Shown here: positions 15,821 through 24,656 of the stretch, one piece after another
How positions within the stretch are numbered: position 1 is the first letter of the stretch
Layout of the letters: each line of letters opens with the position of its first letter
Assembly (NCBI GenBank): GCA_902493335.1
Contig: CABUPJ010000049.1
Coordinates: forward strand, 1-24,771
Source of the DNA: an uncultured Porphyromonadaceae bacterium
GTDB lineage: Bacteria > Bacteroidota > Bacteroidia > Bacteroidales > Muribaculaceae
DNA length: 24,771 nucleotides
Direction: 5' to 3'
The notes under the pieces: generated by a model
The model's database searches: none
Told to the model about the DNA's origin: nothing
What the model saw: only the letters and a program-made list of their open reading frames with translations
Position numbers and translations under genes: made by a program

Positions 15821-17353
15821 TCAGTCGATGACGGTGTCGCGGTGTCGCCAGCGGTTGATGCCGGTGCGCTGAGAAGAGAGGACGGTGTTCTGGCTGCGGT
15901 CGCAGCTCTCGGTGTAGCCGCAGCAGGCGCAGCGGTAGTGGTTGCGATAGCGGTCGGTGCGCACTTTCTGGCGGTAGGTCGTCGTCTCCATATCGAGGTC
16001 GACGTTGGTTGTCACAGTGCGGTTGCGCTTCTCGATAAAACCGCTTGAATGAGTGACTTTGGTGTATTCTTCGACGGCAGTGCTGTTGTCTTTGACGACC
16101 CGGTCGACGTCGCGGTCGCGCATGTAGGTCTGCGAATCGAGGGTCTCGGTGTCGACGAGGACTATGGTGTCGAGGCGGCGGCACGACGGACAGCGGCGAT
16201 GGGGCACCTCTGGGCTGAGTGACCAGGCTACGATGAGGTAGATGAAGGCTGCGACGGGGAACATCAGCAGGGCGAACAGGGCGTAGGCGCCCCACAGGAC
16301 GAGGCAGATATACCAGTAATAGGCCGAGATGATGCCTACGATGGCGACAAGGACGAGGAGCAGGCGGTCGCCGACGGGATAGAAGGCCTTGCGGCAGTGG
16401 AGAAGGGCCCAGAAGAGTGCGACGGGGAGTCCGCCGAGGCAGAAGAGCCAGATGAGTCCGCCGATGCCGTTGATGATATAACTGCCCCAGCGCAGGACTG
16501 ACTGAACGGCGCCGTCGCCGAATTTATGGGATTTGTAGAGGTTGGAGCGTATGAGCCACGATGTCAGCGGCATGTCGGCGATCTGCTCGACGAGGGGCAG
16601 ATAGCGCAGGGCGTAACCGTTGCGGTAGCGGATGTCATAGTAGGCGGTCGCGGTGGCTTTGCCGTCGGCGGCGAAGGTTACCGACGGGCGGTAGAGGTGG
16701 CCGTCGGTGCGGTCGAGCGCGTCGACGAAGAACGACACGCGGCTGCCGCCGTCAGGCGTCGGCACACGCAGCTGCACGGGACCGAGAAGTTTCTCGCAGT
16801 TTTCGGCTGTCAGTTCGGGTAGCATTGCCTCGATGGCGCTTTTGGTGATGATGCGCTGGCGCGGCTCGCTGTCGAATTGCAAGCCGTCGGCGCCGGGGAA
16901 GACGGGCAGGAAGTTTGTGGGCTTCAGCGATTCGACCTTGGTACCGTCCTCGAGGACGCCCTCATAGTCTTTTATCTCGCCGGAGTCGTAGAAGGTGGCC
17001 TTTGTGACTCTGACGGTCTTGCCTTTGGCGGGACCGTATTTGGGTATGACGGGTATATCAATCTGGTCGGGACGGAGTATGGCGCGGGTGCCGTCGTCGG
17101 TCTCGACGAGATATTTCAGAAACAGGCCGTCGCCCGAGTAGCCTATGATGCGTACCTGTGAGCCGGCGGGAATGCGCACGTCAACGACATCGTCGTCGGC
17201 AAACTGAGCGGTCATGCGGGTTGTCGAGGGGACAGTGAATGATTCGTCGCTGATTTTAAGGCTGCGTGACGGCAGCAGGGCGCCGGCAAGCATCACACAG
17301 AGCAGGACAAGAAAGAGAGTGGTCTCGAAGTTGAAGAGACGGGAGAGTTTCAT
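15821..17353 (-). CDS. Membrane protein of unknown function with split zinc ribbon
   Basis: The 510-aa protein has an N-terminal membrane segment (about 10-28). A periplasmic part contains an SH3-like beta segment (about 55-100, VRIPAGSQVRIIGYSGDGLF). Three hydrophobic segments follow (about 292-318, 330-350 and 352-378). The cytoplasmic tail carries CPSC (388-391) and CACC (475-478), which look like the two knuckles of one zinc ribbon separated by an 83-residue, charged and beta-rich insert. I do not recognise the family and propose no function. It is monocistronic, with its own promoter at 17385-17416 and a shared terminator at 15759-15796. Confidence 0.75.
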   Translation of the reverse strand: MKLSRLFNFETTLFLVLLCVMLAGALLPSRSLKISDESFTVPSTTRMTAQFADDDVVDVRIPAGSQVRIIGYSGDGLFLKYLVETDDGTRAILRPDQIDIPVIPKYGPAKGKTVRVTKATFYDSGEIKDYEGVLEDGTKVESLKPTNFLPVFPGADGLQFDSEPRQRIITKSAIEAMLPELTAENCEKLLGPVQLRVPTPDGGSRVSFFVDALDRTDGHLYRPSVTFAADGKATATAYYDIRYRNGYALRYLPLVEQIADMPLTSWLIRSNLYKSHKFGDGAVQSVLRWGSYIINGIGGLIWLFCLGGLPVALFWALLHCRKAFYPVGDRLLLVLVAIVGIISAYYWYICLVLWGAYALFALLMFPVAAFIYLIVAWSLSPEVPHRRCPSCRRLDTIVLVDTETLDSQTYMRDRDVDRVVKDNSTAVEEYTKVTHSSGFIEKRNRTVTTNVDLDMETTTYRQKVRTDRYRNHYRCACCGYTESCDRSQNTVLSSQRTGINRWRHRDTVID

Positions 17354-17384
17354 AGAATCTGTTTAAAAGGTTGATATTAGGCTA

Positions 17385-17416
17385 CAAAGATAATACCCGG
17401 AGCCCATCTTTGCAAA
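17385..17416 (-). promoter_or_regulatory. Promoter of the zinc-ribbon membrane protein gene
   Basis: On the minus strand TTTG (17413-17416) is followed after exactly 20 bp by TATCTTTG (17385-17392), a full Bacteroidetes promoter. Transcription should start near 17380, giving a leader of about 27 nt before the start codon at 17353. Confidence 0.75.
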
Positions 17417-17475
17417 TGGTAGGCTAAAAAAACATAAATGGTGAAAGAATCAAACGGAAGTGTCAATATTTTTTG

Positions 17476-17483
17476 TAATTTTG
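17476..17483 (+). promoter_or_regulatory. Candidate -7 element of the arginine operon
   Basis: TAATTTTG matches TAnnTTTG. No clear -33 TTTG is present 20 bp upstream, which would suit a promoter that needs an activator or is weak. Transcription would start near 17489, leaving a leader of about 110 nt before the GNAT gene. Confidence 0.5.
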
Positions 17484-17510
17484 CGCGCTCACAGATTATA
17501 AACCGAGACA

Positions 17511-17550
17511 ATTTATCATAAAAAGTTCTATTTTATTATAAAAAGGTCTA
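17511..17550 (+). promoter_or_regulatory. Tandem 20-bp repeat, candidate ArgR operator
   Basis: Two directly adjacent 20-bp units (17511-17530 and 17531-17550) agree at 17 of 20 positions, with the shared core TTTAT[CT]ATAAAAAG[TG]TCTA. The period equals about two helical turns, as for the paired ARG boxes bound by ArgR/AhrC hexamers in other bacteria, and the units are AT-rich with partial dyad symmetry. They lie just downstream of the predicted start of the arginine operon, where a bound repressor would block transcription. A small hairpin (CGGCA/TGCCG, 17551-17570) follows. Confidence 0.45.
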
Positions 17551-17601
17551 CGGCATGCAAATGCTTGCCGCATTATTAACAATCTTATTCGGAAACTAAA
17601 A

Positions 17602-18231
17602 ATGGACATTAAAGACATCACTGTCAAGTTTGCCGAACCGGAGCAGATCAAATATGCTGACCTCATAGTCAGGCTGATCTATGAGTCAGCCTTGCAGAGA
17701 GGAACAGGCATTGCGAAGCGCAGCCCCGAATATATCGCTGCAAAAATCAGCGGCGGTAAAAGCGTGGTCGCTCTTCACGGAGACAGGCTTGTGGGGTTCA
17801 GCTACATTGAGAGCTGGAGTCATGGAGATTTTGTCGCGACATCCGGTTTGATTGTCGACCCAGAATACCGCCATCTTGGCCTTGCCGGCGCCATCAAGGC
17901 GAAAACTTTCGAGCTGGCTCGACTTCGATTTCCGTTTGCCAAACTTTTCTCCATCACGACTTCCCTCCCGGTAATGAAACTCAACTCGAGGATGGGTTAC
18001 AAACCCGTGACTTTCTCTGAACTCACGGACGATGAAGAGTTCTGGCGAGGTTGCGAAGGTTGCAGGAACTACGATATCCTTCAGCGGAACAACCGCCGGA
18101 TGTGCCTCTGCACCGGCATGCTCTATGATCCGCAGCAGCCTCTCGCTGAGAAAGACCATGCTAACCCTTATGTAATGAAGGTGAAGAATGTATTGAACAA
18201 AGTGCTTCACCTCCGACGAGCTCAGCTCTGA
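17602..18231 (+). CDS. GNAT N-acyltransferase, candidate first enzyme of arginine synthesis
   Basis: The 209-aa protein has a GNAT fold with the acyl-CoA pyrophosphate loop RHLGLA at 90-95, preceded by the beta strand SGLIVDP. A C-terminal extension has four cysteines (C151, C154, C168, C170: C-x2-C-x13-C-x-C) that could bind a metal. It heads an operon of arginine genes, as a related GNAT does in Bacteroides. The likely reaction is N-acylation of glutamate. Because the transcarbamoylase in this operon is of the succinylornithine type, the acyl donor may be succinyl-CoA rather than acetyl-CoA; this is inference. No classic argA or argJ is in the window. Confidence 0.75.
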   Translation: MDIKDITVKFAEPEQIKYADLIVRLIYESALQRGTGIAKRSPEYIAAKISGGKSVVALHGDRLVGFSYIESWSHGDFVATSGLIVDPEYRHLGLAGAIKAKTFELARLRFPFAKLFSITTSLPVMKLNSRMGYKPVTFSELTDDEEFWRGCEGCRNYDILQRNNRRMCLCTGMLYDPQQPLAEKDHANPYVMKVKNVLNKVLHLRRAQL

Positions 18232-18332
18232 CACAGGTTTATTTACAAAAAGCATCATGAAGACATGGCGGCCGCCAGTAGCGCTGCCACCGGCTTCCCA
18301 TATTTCTCAAACAATCGAAATCAAATTAAAAA

Positions 18333-19550
18333 ATGACAGAAAATAAGAAAAAGAAAGTGCTGCTCGCTTTTTCGGGCGGCCTCGACACATCGTTTGCAGT
18401 CAAATATTTATCTGAAGACCTCGGATATGAAGTGCATACCGCTATCGCCAACACCGGCGGTTTTACCGAAGAAGAGCTGAAAGTCATCGCCGACAAGTCG
18501 AAGCGTCTCGGCGCGGCGTCTCACGCCACGCTCGACATCACCCGGGAGTATTACGACAAGAGCATCAAATATATGGTGGCCGGCAATGTGCTCCGCAACG
18601 GCACTTATCCCATCTCGGTAAGCTCAGAGCGCATTTTCCAGGCCATAGCGACGATAGAGTATGCCAAGAAAATCGGCGCCGACGCCATCGCCCACGGTTC
18701 GACCGGCGCAGGCAACGACCAGGTGCGTTTCGACCTCACCTTCCAGATTCTCGCTCCCGACATCGAGATCATCACTCCGACACGCGACCTTACCCTTACC
18801 CGTGAATATGAGATAGACTATCTCAAGAAGCATGGTTATGAGGCTGATTTCAAGAAACTCGAATATTCGATCAACAAAGGTCTGTGGGGTACATCGATCG
18901 GCGGTAAGGAGACTCTTCACTCAGAGCAGACCCTTCCCGAAGAGGCTTATCCCTCGCAGGTGACGGCCACCGAGCCCGAGGAGCTGACCATCTCGTTCCG
19001 CGAAGGCGAGATTTCGGCCGTCAACGGCAAGGAATTCGCAGACAAGGTCGAGGCTATCCGCGAAGTCGAGCGCATCGGCTCGCGCTTCGGCATCGGCCGC
19101 GACATGCACATCGGCGACACCATCATCGGCATCAAAGGCCGCGTGGGCTTCGAGGCCGCAGGCCCCATACTCATAATCGCCGCCCACAAGATGCTCGAAA
19201 AGCACACTCTCACCAAGTGGCAGCAATACTGGAAAGACCAGGTCGGCACATGGTACGGTATGTTCCTTCACGAAGCCCAGTATCTCGAGCCGGTCATGCG
19301 TGACATCGAGAAAATGCTCGAAAGCTCGCAGCGCAATGTGACAGGCACTGTTTCGCTCATCCTGCGCCCCTATTCATATACTCTTGTCGGTGTAGACTCG
19401 CCTTTCGACCTGATGAAGACCGATTTCGGCGAATACGGCGAGGTCAACAAGGCATGGACCTCAGACGACGTGAAGGGCTTCACCCGCATCCTCGCCAATC
19501 AGATGAAGATATACCATAACAACCAGCTGAAGAACGGCAAAGCTGAATAA
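18333..19550 (+). CDS. argG: Argininosuccinate synthase
   Basis: The 405-aa cytoplasmic enzyme condenses citrulline with aspartate using ATP to form argininosuccinate. The ATP-binding P-loop AFSGGLDTS is at 12-20, and AHGSTGAGNDQVRFDL is characteristic of the family. The length is normal. It is separated from the GNAT gene by about 100 bp, which contains a 12-bp GC palindrome (18266-18277), and is followed 26 bp later by argC. The matching lyase gene (argH) is not in the window. Confidence 0.96.
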   Translation: MTENKKKKVLLAFSGGLDTSFAVKYLSEDLGYEVHTAIANTGGFTEEELKVIADKSKRLGAASHATLDITREYYDKSIKYMVAGNVLRNGTYPISVSSERIFQAIATIEYAKKIGADAIAHGSTGAGNDQVRFDLTFQILAPDIEIITPTRDLTLTREYEIDYLKKHGYEADFKKLEYSINKGLWGTSIGGKETLHSEQTLPEEAYPSQVTATEPEELTISFREGEISAVNGKEFADKVEAIREVERIGSRFGIGRDMHIGDTIIGIKGRVGFEAAGPILIIAAHKMLEKHTLTKWQQYWKDQVGTWYGMFLHEAQYLEPVMRDIEKMLESSQRNVTGTVSLILRPYSYTLVGVDSPFDLMKTDFGEYGEVNKAWTSDDVKGFTRILANQMKIYHNNQLKNGKAE

Positions 19551-19576
19551 TCTACAAACGCACACAACGATATAAA

Positions 19577-20545
19577 GTGAAAAAAATCGGTATTATAGGA
19601 GGCGCCGGCTATACCGCCGGCGAGCTCCTTCGCCTCCTCGTAAACCACCCGGAGGCAAAGGTGGAGTTCATACATTCCACGAGCCATGCGGGCGAGCCGG
19701 TGACAGATGTCCATCAGGGCCTCGCCGGCGAGACTGACCTTGTCTTTTCAGACAGTCATCCGCTCGAATCGGTTGACATACTGTTTCTTTGCAGCGCCCA
19801 CGGCCACAGCCGTGAGTTCTGGAAAACCAACGGGCGCCCCGCCGGACTCAAAGTCATAGACCTCGCTCAGGATTACCGCGACGAAAGCGACGGGTATGTC
19901 TACGGACTGCCTGAAATCAACCGCGACAGGATTGCCCGAGCCGTTTCGGTCGCAAATCCCGGCTGCTTCGCCACGGCCATACAGCTCTCGCTTCTCCCGC
20001 TTGCGGCGGCAGGGCTGCTGCCCGTCGGCAGCGACATCAACGTCACGGCCCTCACCGGCTCGACCGGTGCGGGCGTCAAGCCGGGAGCGACAACCCATTT
20101 CAGCTGGCGCACCGACAACGTCTCGGTTTATAAACCCTTTACCCATCAGCATCTTAAAGAAATCGGGGCGACACTCGAGAAACTGCAGCCCGACAATTGG
20201 GCGGCTGTCAATTTCGTGCCCATGCGCGGCGACTTCGCCAGAGGCATTTTTGCCGTGACGCATCTTGACTGCGACCTCACCGAAGACGAGGCCGTCGCCT
20301 TATACAAAGACTTTTACCGCGACGCGCCTTTCACCGTGATAAGCGACCGGCCGATAGACCTCAAGCAGGTGGTCAACACCAACAAGGCTCTGATTCATGT
20401 AGAGAAGCACGGGCGTAAACTGCTCGTCACCGCGGCCGAGGACAACCTGCTCAAAGGAGCTTCGGGACAGGCCGTGCAGAACATGAATATCATGCTCGGC
20501 ATCGACGAGACATCGGGCCTGCGTCTTAAACCGTCGGCTTTCTGA
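19577..20545 (+). CDS. argC: N-acyl-gamma-glutamyl-phosphate reductase
   Basis: The 322-aa NADPH-dependent enzyme reduces the acylglutamyl phosphate made by ArgB to the semialdehyde. The N-terminal Rossmann motif GIIGGAGYTAGELLRLL and the active-site NPGCFAT (Cys130) are present. The start is GTG at 19577; the resulting N-terminus KKIGIIGG begins exactly at the first beta strand, as in other ArgC proteins, and no ATG fits. In this operon the substrate may carry an N-succinyl instead of an N-acetyl group. Confidence 0.94.
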   Translation: MKKIGIIGGAGYTAGELLRLLVNHPEAKVEFIHSTSHAGEPVTDVHQGLAGETDLVFSDSHPLESVDILFLCSAHGHSREFWKTNGRPAGLKVIDLAQDYRDESDGYVYGLPEINRDRIARAVSVANPGCFATAIQLSLLPLAAAGLLPVGSDINVTALTGSTGAGVKPGATTHFSWRTDNVSVYKPFTHQHLKEIGATLEKLQPDNWAAVNFVPMRGDFARGIFAVTHLDCDLTEDEAVALYKDFYRDAPFTVISDRPIDLKQVVNTNKALIHVEKHGRKLLVTAAEDNLLKGASGQAVQNMNIMLGIDETSGLRLKPSAF

Positions 20546-20603
20546 CAGAGACAGCCGTATTATAGTATCTTCTCATCTGAAATAAATCAAACTGTTTGTT
20601 ACC

Positions 20604-21731
20604 GTGAAATTATTTGACGTTTATTCACTATATGACATAGAGCCTGTCAGAGGCGCCGGCTCACATGTATATACGGCCGACGGCACTGACTATCTCGACC
20701 TTTACGGCGGACATGCCGTAATCTCCATCGGCCACGCCCATCCGCATTATGTCGAGGCTCTCTCGCGTCAGGCGGCCACGCTCGGCTTCTATTCAAACTC
20801 GGTGAAGAATTCGCTTCAGGAGCGGTTTGCCGCCCGTCTCGGCGAGATATCGGGCTACGCCGACTATTCGCTTTTCCTCTGCAATTCGGGCGCCGAGGCC
20901 AATGAAAACGCTCTCAAGCTCGCGTCGTTCGCGACAGGTCGCAGCGAGGTTCTCGCTTTCGGCAAAGCCTTCCACGGCCGCACCTCGGGCGCGGTGGCCG
21001 TCACCGACAACCCTTCGATACGTTCGCCGTTCAACAGTGCCGACAATGTCACCTTCGTGCCGCTCAATGACGAGCAGGCTGTCAGCGAAGCACTTTCGAC
21101 CCGCCGGTATGCAGCGGTGATTATCGAGGGCATCCAGGGCGTGTCGGGCATTCACGAGCCTTCGTCCGCCTTCCTGAAATTCCTCGAGCGCGAATGTAAG
21201 GCCACGGGCACGGTGCTCGTCCTTGACGAGATACAGTCGGGCTACGGGCGCACGGGCCGCTTCTTCGCCCATCAGCACGCTGACATCCGCGCCGACATCG
21301 TCACCTGTGCCAAGGGTATAGCCAACGGTTTCCCTATGGGCGCCGTCATTATCTCGCCGGCGTTCGAGGCCGTGAAGGGCATGCTCGGCACAACCTTCGG
21401 CGGCAATCACCTCGCGTGTGCCGCCGCTTTGGCCGTGCTCGATGTCATTGAGAAAGAAAATCTTATCGCAAACGCTGCGGAAGTCGGCGACTACCTTATC
21501 GCCGAGTTGCGCAAAATCGGCAGAGTTACCGAGGTCCGTGGCCGCGGACTGATGATAGGAATGGAAGTCGACGGCTTCACCGGCTCGGATCTTCGCAAAA
21601 AGCTTCTCTTCGAGCATCATATCTTCACCGGCGGCGCAGGCCGGATGACCGTGCGCCTGCTGCCGGCTCTGTCTCTGTCAAAAGACGAGGCAGCATATTT
21701 TATCAATGAATTTAAAAAAGTAATACAATGA
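20604..21731 (+). CDS. argD: N-acylornithine aminotransferase
   Basis: The 375-aa PLP enzyme of the class III aminotransferases transfers an amino group from glutamate to the acylglutamate semialdehyde. The pattern NSGAEANENALKLA, the LDEIQSGYGRTG motif and the PLP lysine (CAKGIANGFPMGA, Lys237) are present. It begins with GTG at 20604, directly before the conserved KLFDVYSLYD start of the fold. Its stop overlaps the argF' start by 4 bp (21728-21731), which indicates coupled translation. Confidence 0.94.
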   Translation: MKLFDVYSLYDIEPVRGAGSHVYTADGTDYLDLYGGHAVISIGHAHPHYVEALSRQAATLGFYSNSVKNSLQERFAARLGEISGYADYSLFLCNSGAEANENALKLASFATGRSEVLAFGKAFHGRTSGAVAVTDNPSIRSPFNSADNVTFVPLNDEQAVSEALSTRRYAAVIIEGIQGVSGIHEPSSAFLKFLERECKATGTVLVLDEIQSGYGRTGRFFAHQHADIRADIVTCAKGIANGFPMGAVIISPAFEAVKGMLGTTFGGNHLACAAALAVLDVIEKENLIANAAEVGDYLIAELRKIGRVTEVRGRGLMIGMEVDGFTGSDLRKKLLFEHHIFTGGAGRMTVRLLPALSLSKDEAAYFINEFKKVIQ

Positions 21732-22684
21732 AAAAATTCACGACTGTCGCTGACATAGGCCCTCTCGACAAGGCTATTGCCGAGGCCGCCATGGTCAAGA
21801 AAGACCGTTTCGCTTTCGCTGACCTCGGCAGAAACAAAACCCTTATGATGATATTCTTCAATTCATCGCTCCGCACCCGTCTCTCGACTCAGAAAGCGGC
21901 CATGAATCTGGGCATGAATGTAATCGTGCTCGACGTAAACCAGGGCGCATGGAAGCTGGAGACCGAACGCGGCGTGATCATGGACGGCGACAAGGCCGAG
22001 CATCTTCTCGAGGCTATTCCGGTGATGGGCTCTTACTGCGACATCATCGGCGTGCGCTCGTTCGCAGGTCTGAAAGATAAGAAAGAAGACTATGAAGAGC
22101 GTGTGATAGAACAGTTTATAAAATATTCGGGACGTCCAGTGTTCAGCATGGAGGCCGCCACACGCCATCCCTTGCAGAGCTTTGCCGACCTCATCACCAT
22201 CGAGGAGTTCAAGACCAAGATGCGCCCCAAGGTCGTCATGACCTGGGCGCCTCACCCCCGCGCGCTGCCCCAGGCGGTCCCCAACTCGTTCGCTGAATGG
22301 ATGAACGCCACCGATTACGATTTCGTTATCACTCATCCTCACGGCTATGAGCTCGACCCGCTCTTTACAGGCAATGCCCGTATCGAATATGACCAGCGCA
22401 AGGCTTTCGAGGGCGCTGATTTCATATATGCCAAGAACTGGTCGGCCTATACCGACCCCAATTACGGCAAAATCCTGTCGACCGACCGTGACTGGACTGT
22501 CGATGAAGAGAAAATGGCGCTGACCGACAATGCCTTTTTCATGCACTGCCTTCCCGTGCGCCGGAACATGATAGTGACCGACGGCGTTATCGAGTCAGAC
22601 CGCAGCATTGTGATACCCGAGGCGGCCAATCGCGAGATTTCGGCTCAGGTCGTGCTCAAACGCCTGCTTGAAGGACTTGCATGA
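21728..22684 (+). CDS. argF': N-succinylornithine carbamoyltransferase (ArgF')
   Basis: The 318-aa enzyme transfers a carbamoyl group to an N-acylated ornithine. Motifs are SSLRTR (46-51), HPLQSFAD (147-154) and HCLP (273-276), and the length equals that of the Bacteroides fragilis enzyme as I recall it. Residues Glu142, His176 and Lys236, described for that subfamily, are present. The residue that sets acyl specificity (Pro90 in the succinyl enzyme, Glu92 in the Xanthomonas acetyl enzyme) is Ala90 here (DGDKAEH). The overall sequence clearly groups with the Bacteroides succinyl type. It overlaps argD and argB by 4 bp each. Confidence 0.93.
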   Translation: MKKFTTVADIGPLDKAIAEAAMVKKDRFAFADLGRNKTLMMIFFNSSLRTRLSTQKAAMNLGMNVIVLDVNQGAWKLETERGVIMDGDKAEHLLEAIPVMGSYCDIIGVRSFAGLKDKKEDYEERVIEQFIKYSGRPVFSMEAATRHPLQSFADLITIEEFKTKMRPKVVMTWAPHPRALPQAVPNSFAEWMNATDYDFVITHPHGYELDPLFTGNARIEYDQRKAFEGADFIYAKNWSAYTDPNYGKILSTDRDWTVDEEKMALTDNAFFMHCLPVRRNMIVTDGVIESDRSIVIPEAANREISAQVVLKRLLEGLA

Positions 22685-23499
22685 TGGGCGGCGGGAATAT
22701 TACAGACCGGCTGTCTCTCGCGGACGGCTGCATCAACGTCGTGAAAATCGGCGGCAATGTGATTGACAATCCCGAGGCACTGCGGGCTTTTCTTAAGGAT
22801 TTCGCCTCAGTCGAGGGTCCGAAGATGCTCATACACGGCGGCGGCAAGGAAGCCACGCGCATGAGTGAGGCGATGGGCGTCGGGGCCAGGATGATTGACG
22901 GGCGCCGCGTCACTGACGCCAAGACCCTTGAAATCGTCACGATGGTCTATGCCGGCCTTATCAACAAGCGCATCGTGGCGCTCCTTCAGGCCGAGGGCTG
23001 CAATGCCACCGGCCTCACCGGAGCTGACGGCAACGTCATTCCGGCGTCAAGAAGAGCGCCCGTGCCCGTCGATTACGGCTTTGTCGGCGATATCGACGCC
23101 GCGTGTGTCGGTGACGGCTATATCGCGGCTCTTCTGCGCGAAGGCTGTGTGCCGGTGTTCTGTGCCATCTGTCACGACGGCGACGGCAATCTTCTCAACT
23201 GCAACGCCGACTCGGTGGCCAATGCCGTGGCCGTGGCGGCTTCGAGGATAGCGCCCGTGAGGCTCACGTTCTGTTTCGAGAAGCCCGGAGTCCTGTCTGA
23301 CCCCGACGATGACACATCAGTCATACCTCTGGTGACGCCCGGGCTGTTCGAGCGACTCAAAACCGAGGGCGTCGTCGCCAAGGGCATGATACCCAAGCTT
23401 CAGAACGCCCTCGCTTCGGCCGATGCCGGAGTGGGGGAGGTGCGCATCTGCAGCGCCTCGGCGCTCTGCGGCGACACCGGAACGATAATAAGAAAATAA
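22681..23499 (+). CDS. argB: N-acylglutamate kinase
   Basis: The 272-aa amino-acid kinase phosphorylates N-acylglutamate. The substrate loop IHGGGKEATRMSEAMG, the VVKIGGNVID strand and the C-terminal KGMIPKLQNAL motif are conserved. It starts at an ATG overlapping the argF' stop (22681-22684); a second ATG follows immediately at 22684. Whether it prefers acetyl- or succinyl-glutamate cannot be read from the sequence. Arginine feedback sites were not assessed. Confidence 0.94.
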   Translation: MMGGGNITDRLSLADGCINVVKIGGNVIDNPEALRAFLKDFASVEGPKMLIHGGGKEATRMSEAMGVGARMIDGRRVTDAKTLEIVTMVYAGLINKRIVALLQAEGCNATGLTGADGNVIPASRRAPVPVDYGFVGDIDAACVGDGYIAALLREGCVPVFCAICHDGDGNLLNCNADSVANAVAVAASRIAPVRLTFCFEKPGVLSDPDDDTSVIPLVTPGLFERLKTEGVVAKGMIPKLQNALASADAGVGEVRICSASALCGDTGTIIRK

Positions 23500-23513
23500 C
23501 ACAATACAGCGAG

Positions 23514-24656
23514 ATGGACAAAGCAACCGCATCAGAGGGGAAGGCGTCTTTCCCCCGGCACGAAAATCTTGACGAGGCAATCGGTTTTCTCGCCTCGCTT
23601 GTCTCGACGCCCTCGTTCTCGAGAGAAGAGTCGGCGACAGCCGACATTTGGGAAAACTGGCTCAAAGAGAAAAATGCCGGCCGCGTCGAAAGACTGCATG
23701 ACAACGTTTTTGTCGTGGCCGACGGCTTCTCGCACGACCGCCCCACGCTGATGCTCAATTCTCATCATGACACGGTGCGCCCGGCGTCGACATATACGCG
23801 CAATCCGTTTGAGGCCGTTGTCGAAGACGGCCGTCTGTATGGTCTCGGCAGCAATGATGCCGGGGCCTCGGGTGTGGCGCTCGCCTTCGCTTTTATGCAG
23901 CTCGTCAGCTCGGGGCGGCTTCCTTTCAATTTGATTCTGGCAATAACGGCCGCCGAAGAGGTGATGGGCGAATACGGCATGAGGGCTTTCCTGCCGCACC
24001 TCGCCGGGCGGCGACTTACACCCGACATGGTGCTTGTCGGCGAGCCGACGGGCATGCAGCCGGCCGTGGCCGAGCGCGGGCTTCTCGTCCTCGACGCGAC
24101 TGTAGCGGGCAAATCGGGCCATGCGGCAAGAAACGAAGGCATAAACGCCATCTACAGAGCTATCGAAGACATCACGGCTCTTAGAAACTTCGCGCCTGCG
24201 GCGGTGAGCGATGTCCTCGGCCCGATAAAGGTCAGCGTCACCATGATAGATGCGGGCACACAGCATAACGTCGTGCCTGATGTCTGCCGCTATGTCATCG
24301 ACGTGCGCACGACCGACGCATACACTAACGAAGAGACGGTCGAACTGCTCAGAGACGCCGTCAGATGGAGCGAGCTAAAGCCACGTTCGACGCGTGTTCA
24401 CGCCTCGGTCATCCCGACCTGTCATCCGTTGGTCAGAAGTGCCGTCGCTCTCGGCCGAGTGCCATTTGTCTCCCCGACGACCTCCGATATGGCGCTGATG
24501 CACGGCATACCGTCGCTGAAGATGGGGCCGGGCGAATCCTCACGCTCGCATACCGCCGACGAATTTATACTTCTTGAAGAATTAAACGAAGCCCTGCATC
24601 TCTATCCCGCATTAATCAGTGGAATAGATGTGCGCGGGCTTGATTTCAGACATTGA
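23514..24656 (+). CDS. argE: M20 deacylase, probably N-acylcitrulline deacylase
   Basis: The 380-aa M20 zinc metallopeptidase has the family ligands: NSHHDTV (His84, Asp86), GSNDAG (Asp115) and the catalytic AAEE (148-149), followed by VGEPTGMQPAVAERG and a dimerisation domain starting about 190. In pathways with ArgF' the acyl group is removed after carbamoylation, so the natural substrate is probably N-succinyl- or N-acetylcitrulline, not acylornithine. It is the last gene of the cluster, 14 bp after argB. No clear terminator follows. Confidence 0.9.
   Translation: MDKATASEGKASFPRHENLDEAIGFLASLVSTPSFSREESATADIWENWLKEKNAGRVERLHDNVFVVADGFSHDRPTLMLNSHHDTVRPASTYTRNPFEAVVEDGRLYGLGSNDAGASGVALAFAFMQLVSSGRLPFNLILAITAAEEVMGEYGMRAFLPHLAGRRLTPDMVLVGEPTGMQPAVAERGLLVLDATVAGKSGHAARNEGINAIYRAIEDITALRNFAPAAVSDVLGPIKVSVTMIDAGTQHNVVPDVCRYVIDVRTTDAYTNEETVELLRDAVRWSELKPRSTRVHASVIPTCHPLVRSAVALGRVPFVSPTTSDMALMHGIPSLKMGPGESSRSHTADEFILLEELNEALHLYPALISGIDVRGLDFRH

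Noticed and set aside
18266..18277. 12-bp perfect palindrome TGGCGGCCGCCA between the GNAT gene and argG
   Set aside because: It is short and GC-rich, has no T-run and no partner copy, so there is not enough to call it a terminator or operator. A weak pairing with GCTGCCA (18283-18289) is possible.
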